Assembly: GCA_017621115.1 (NCBI GenBank)
Contig: JAGATU010000012.1
Coordinates: 1 to 30,810, forward strand
Direction: 5' to 3'
Length of the DNA: 30,810 bases
From: Lachnospiraceae bacterium
GTDB lineage: Bacteria > Bacillota_A > Clostridia > Lachnospirales > Lachnospiraceae
Below, in pieces: positions 29,378-30,810 of this stretch; position 1 is the first letter of the stretch, and every line of letters starts with the position of its first letter. The translations under genes were made by a program, and so were the position numbers. The notes under the pieces were generated by a model. The model made no database searches. It was not told the origin of the DNA and saw only the letters and a program-made list of their open reading frames with translations.

Positions 29378-30742
29378 TTATCCCATATTTCCATAAATCA
29401 CCAACAGTTTTGCTACATTTGTTATATTTACACCTTCTGCCGGATCCGGTACCAACATTCTCTTAGCCATATAGTCTTTGGCCTCCGGATTCGCCCCCGA
29501 CAAATAATGAATGTAATTCCGTTCTATTCCTTCATATTCCTGCCCGGACAATACATGATTCACCACGCCAAGAATTATCATGTCATCCAAAATGTCCCCA
29601 TCACTCATCGTAACAGCCTCGGGATGCACATAAAAATGTTCCTTTGTGGCATTTACCGAAATATTCTGCGCCCGGTCCATATAACTGTCAAGCAAGGATG
29701 CACAACGGTTATAATCCGTACCATAATTGGTTGACAAATACGTAAAATCCGCCAACACCGTATAATTTTGCATACTACGGCTCTTTAAACCGGCTTCCAT
29801 TGCATCGTATTCGCGGATGGCATTGCGGTACTTATACTGATTTGTTGCCCTAAAAAGTTCCGTTGCCGCAAAATACCAGGTATCCGTATCGGTATTTCCG
29901 CGGTACTGTTCCATATATTTATATGCTTTTTGCGAAGCCCGCAAGCATTCCTGCGAAAAAGCCGGTTCCGTCTGTTTATACAGATAGGAATATTTTGCCA
30001 AAAGTCCTGCCATCTGCGCTGTGGCAGTAAGCGAAACCATCCCTTCCTGCTCCTCTGGAGTTCCTTCCGCAGGAACTGCCGCCTGTTCTGTCTCAATAGG
30101 AGCTTCCTTCATCTCACCATAAAAAGCCCCGCTTTTTGCATCCTGCGAATACATAAGCTTTGTCAACATATCTTTTACATACAGGGAATCGACGCCATCC
30201 TCACCAAACATTTCCTGCAAAAAAAGCATGTTCGTAAGTGTATACGCCGCATCACTTACATTCGTATATGTATATTCTCTGGCAATCCGTTCTAACACTA
30301 CAAATTTCTTTTCATACACGGAATCCGAAATCTCAAAATCATATGAATCTCCAACCTGTGTCTGTCTGATATAATACTTTCCTTCTTTGCTAAGGCCCGT
30401 AAAATTACCTGCATACAGCAAACGGCCGTCCATATCCGCCACTTCCACAATGCTTCCTGTATATACGGTTTCCCCCGTATCGGCATCCCTTACTTCAAAA
30501 GAACCGTCCAATTCATTTCCTGCAAAAAAAGCAATTTTCTTGTCCTCCGGACAATACCCCGTACTATCAACAAAAACATTCGGTATCTGTTCCGGAACAA
30601 CATAAGAAAAGTCCGGCACCATTCCTAATGTATCCTGCACGGGCACGGCCTGTGGCTGTTCTTCCACCGCCACTGTATTGGTACAAGCCGTACAAATCAG
30701 ACTACATATAATCAATAACGATAACCGGACTCTTGTCTTCAA
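29378..30742 (-). CDS. Lipoprotein with GH9-type N-terminal Ig-like domain and degenerate GH9-like helical barrel
   Basis: The 454-residue protein has a lipoprotein signal peptide ending LICTAC (cysteine at about 20). Next comes an Ig-like domain (about 55-140: PNVFVDSTGYCPEDKKIAFF, DADTGETVYTGSIV) like the N-terminal domain of GH9 endoglucanases, then a helical region (about 150-450) with GH9-like helices (VSLTATAQMAGLLAKYSYLY, AFSQECLRASQKAYKYMEQY). The GH9 catalytic aspartate motif (DAGD) and the C-terminal DxxxNE acid are not seen; an EETQ-rich linker stands near where DAGD would be. It is probably a non-catalytic or altered surface protein. The TTG at 30742 has AAGGAG 7 bases upstream. 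It lies first in the operon with ddl and murF, suggesting a cell-envelope role. Confidence 0.8.
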   Translation of the reverse strand: MKTRVRLSLLIICSLICTACTNTVAVEEQPQAVPVQDTLGMVPDFSYVVPEQIPNVFVDSTGYCPEDKKIAFFAGNELDGSFEVRDADTGETVYTGSIVEVADMDGRLLYAGNFTGLSKEGKYYIRQTQVGDSYDFEISDSVYEKKFVVLERIAREYTYTNVSDAAYTLTNMLFLQEMFGEDGVDSLYVKDMLTKLMYSQDAKSGAFYGEMKEAPIETEQAAVPAEGTPEEQEGMVSLTATAQMAGLLAKYSYLYKQTEPAFSQECLRASQKAYKYMEQYRGNTDTDTWYFAATELFRATNQYKYRNAIREYDAMEAGLKSRSMQNYTVLADFTYLSTNYGTDYNRCASLLDSYMDRAQNISVNATKEHFYVHPEAVTMSDGDILDDMIILGVVNHVLSGQEYEGIERNYIHYLSGANPEAKDYMAKRMLVPDPAEGVNITNVAKLLVIYGNMG

Positions 30743-30772
30743 CTTTTTGCTCCTTTAAAATTCACTATCCCT

Positions 30773-30800
30773 ATTATACCACATCCAGAATTTCGGTAAA
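30773..30800 (-). promoter_or_regulatory. Promoter of the lipoprotein-ddl-murF operon
   Basis: The minus strand reads TTTACC (30800-30795), a 16-base spacer and TATAAT (30778-30773), about 31 bases before the TTG start. Confidence 0.65.
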
Positions 30801-30810
30801 GGAGTAAATC

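Noticed and set aside
1..30810. tRNA, rRNA, CRISPR, insertion sequences, prophage genes
   Set aside because: Reading both strands gave no cloverleaf-like sequence, no regularly spaced repeats, no transposase or integrase and no phage structural gene; the ORF6N domain alone is not enough to claim a prophage.

Overview
The window looks like chromosomal DNA of a motile, spore-forming, anaerobic Firmicute, most likely a member of the Lachnospiraceae (class Clostridia). The family call is an inference. It rests on moderate GC content, strong AGGAGG-type ribosome binding sites, sporulation genes of clostridial type (spoIIID, a SipL-like protein), a PyrK/PyrD type 1B dihydroorotate dehydrogenase pair, and promoters that match sigma-E and sigma-D (FliA-type) consensus sequences. 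There is no tRNA, rRNA, CRISPR array, recognisable transposase or phage structural gene. Most genes are ordinary core genes and most lie on the minus strand.

Layout. 1-2000: the 5' part of spoIIID (running off the left edge), a small unknown ORF, an ORF6N/phospholipase-D-like fusion protein, and a divergent XRE regulator. 2000-3750: an adenylate-kinase-like P-loop protein, then a MarR regulator with its flavin reductase behind a perfect 20-bp palindrome. 3758-5740: argS with a leader that encodes an arginine-rich 19-residue peptide, followed by mutually exclusive hairpins and a terminator. 5747-8830: a tightly packed four-gene operon (MerR-methyltransferase fusion, two Nudix hydrolases, metallophosphoesterase) behind a classic MerR promoter with a 19-bp spacer. 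8939-11817: trkA-trkH potassium uptake. 11885-14666: a CwlO/PcsB-like NlpC/P60 peptidoglycan hydrolase and a membrane diguanylate cyclase. 14800-16565: a lipoprotein related to trigger factor and a divergent membrane-anchored protein of unknown function. 16593-19750: ispE, a FadR-type GntR regulator, a small exported CxxCH protein, murI and a DUF1934 (YwiB-like) gene, probably one transcript. 19943-20560: an unknown protein with a sigma-D promoter and a CsrA-like leader. 20661-23007: a SipL-like spore protein with a sigma-E promoter, and a divergent YczE/YitT-type membrane protein. 23094-26096: pyrC-pyrK-pyrD. 26203-26928: a PlsC acyltransferase. 26900-30742: a GH9-like lipoprotein, ddl and murF.

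The genes form three themes: cell-envelope precursor supply (ispE, murI, ddl, murF, plsC, NlpC/P60), core metabolism and translation (argS, pyrCKD, trkAH), and development or motility regulation (spoIIID, sipL, the sigma-D/CsrA gene). The best candidates for undescribed biology are regulatory: the arginine leader-peptide attenuator of argS; a hairpin that would hide the spoIIID ribosome binding site in read-through transcripts but not in sigma-E transcripts; the three ACGGAA sites ahead of the sigma-D gene; and the MerR-methyltransferase/Nudix/Nudix/phosphoesterase operon.
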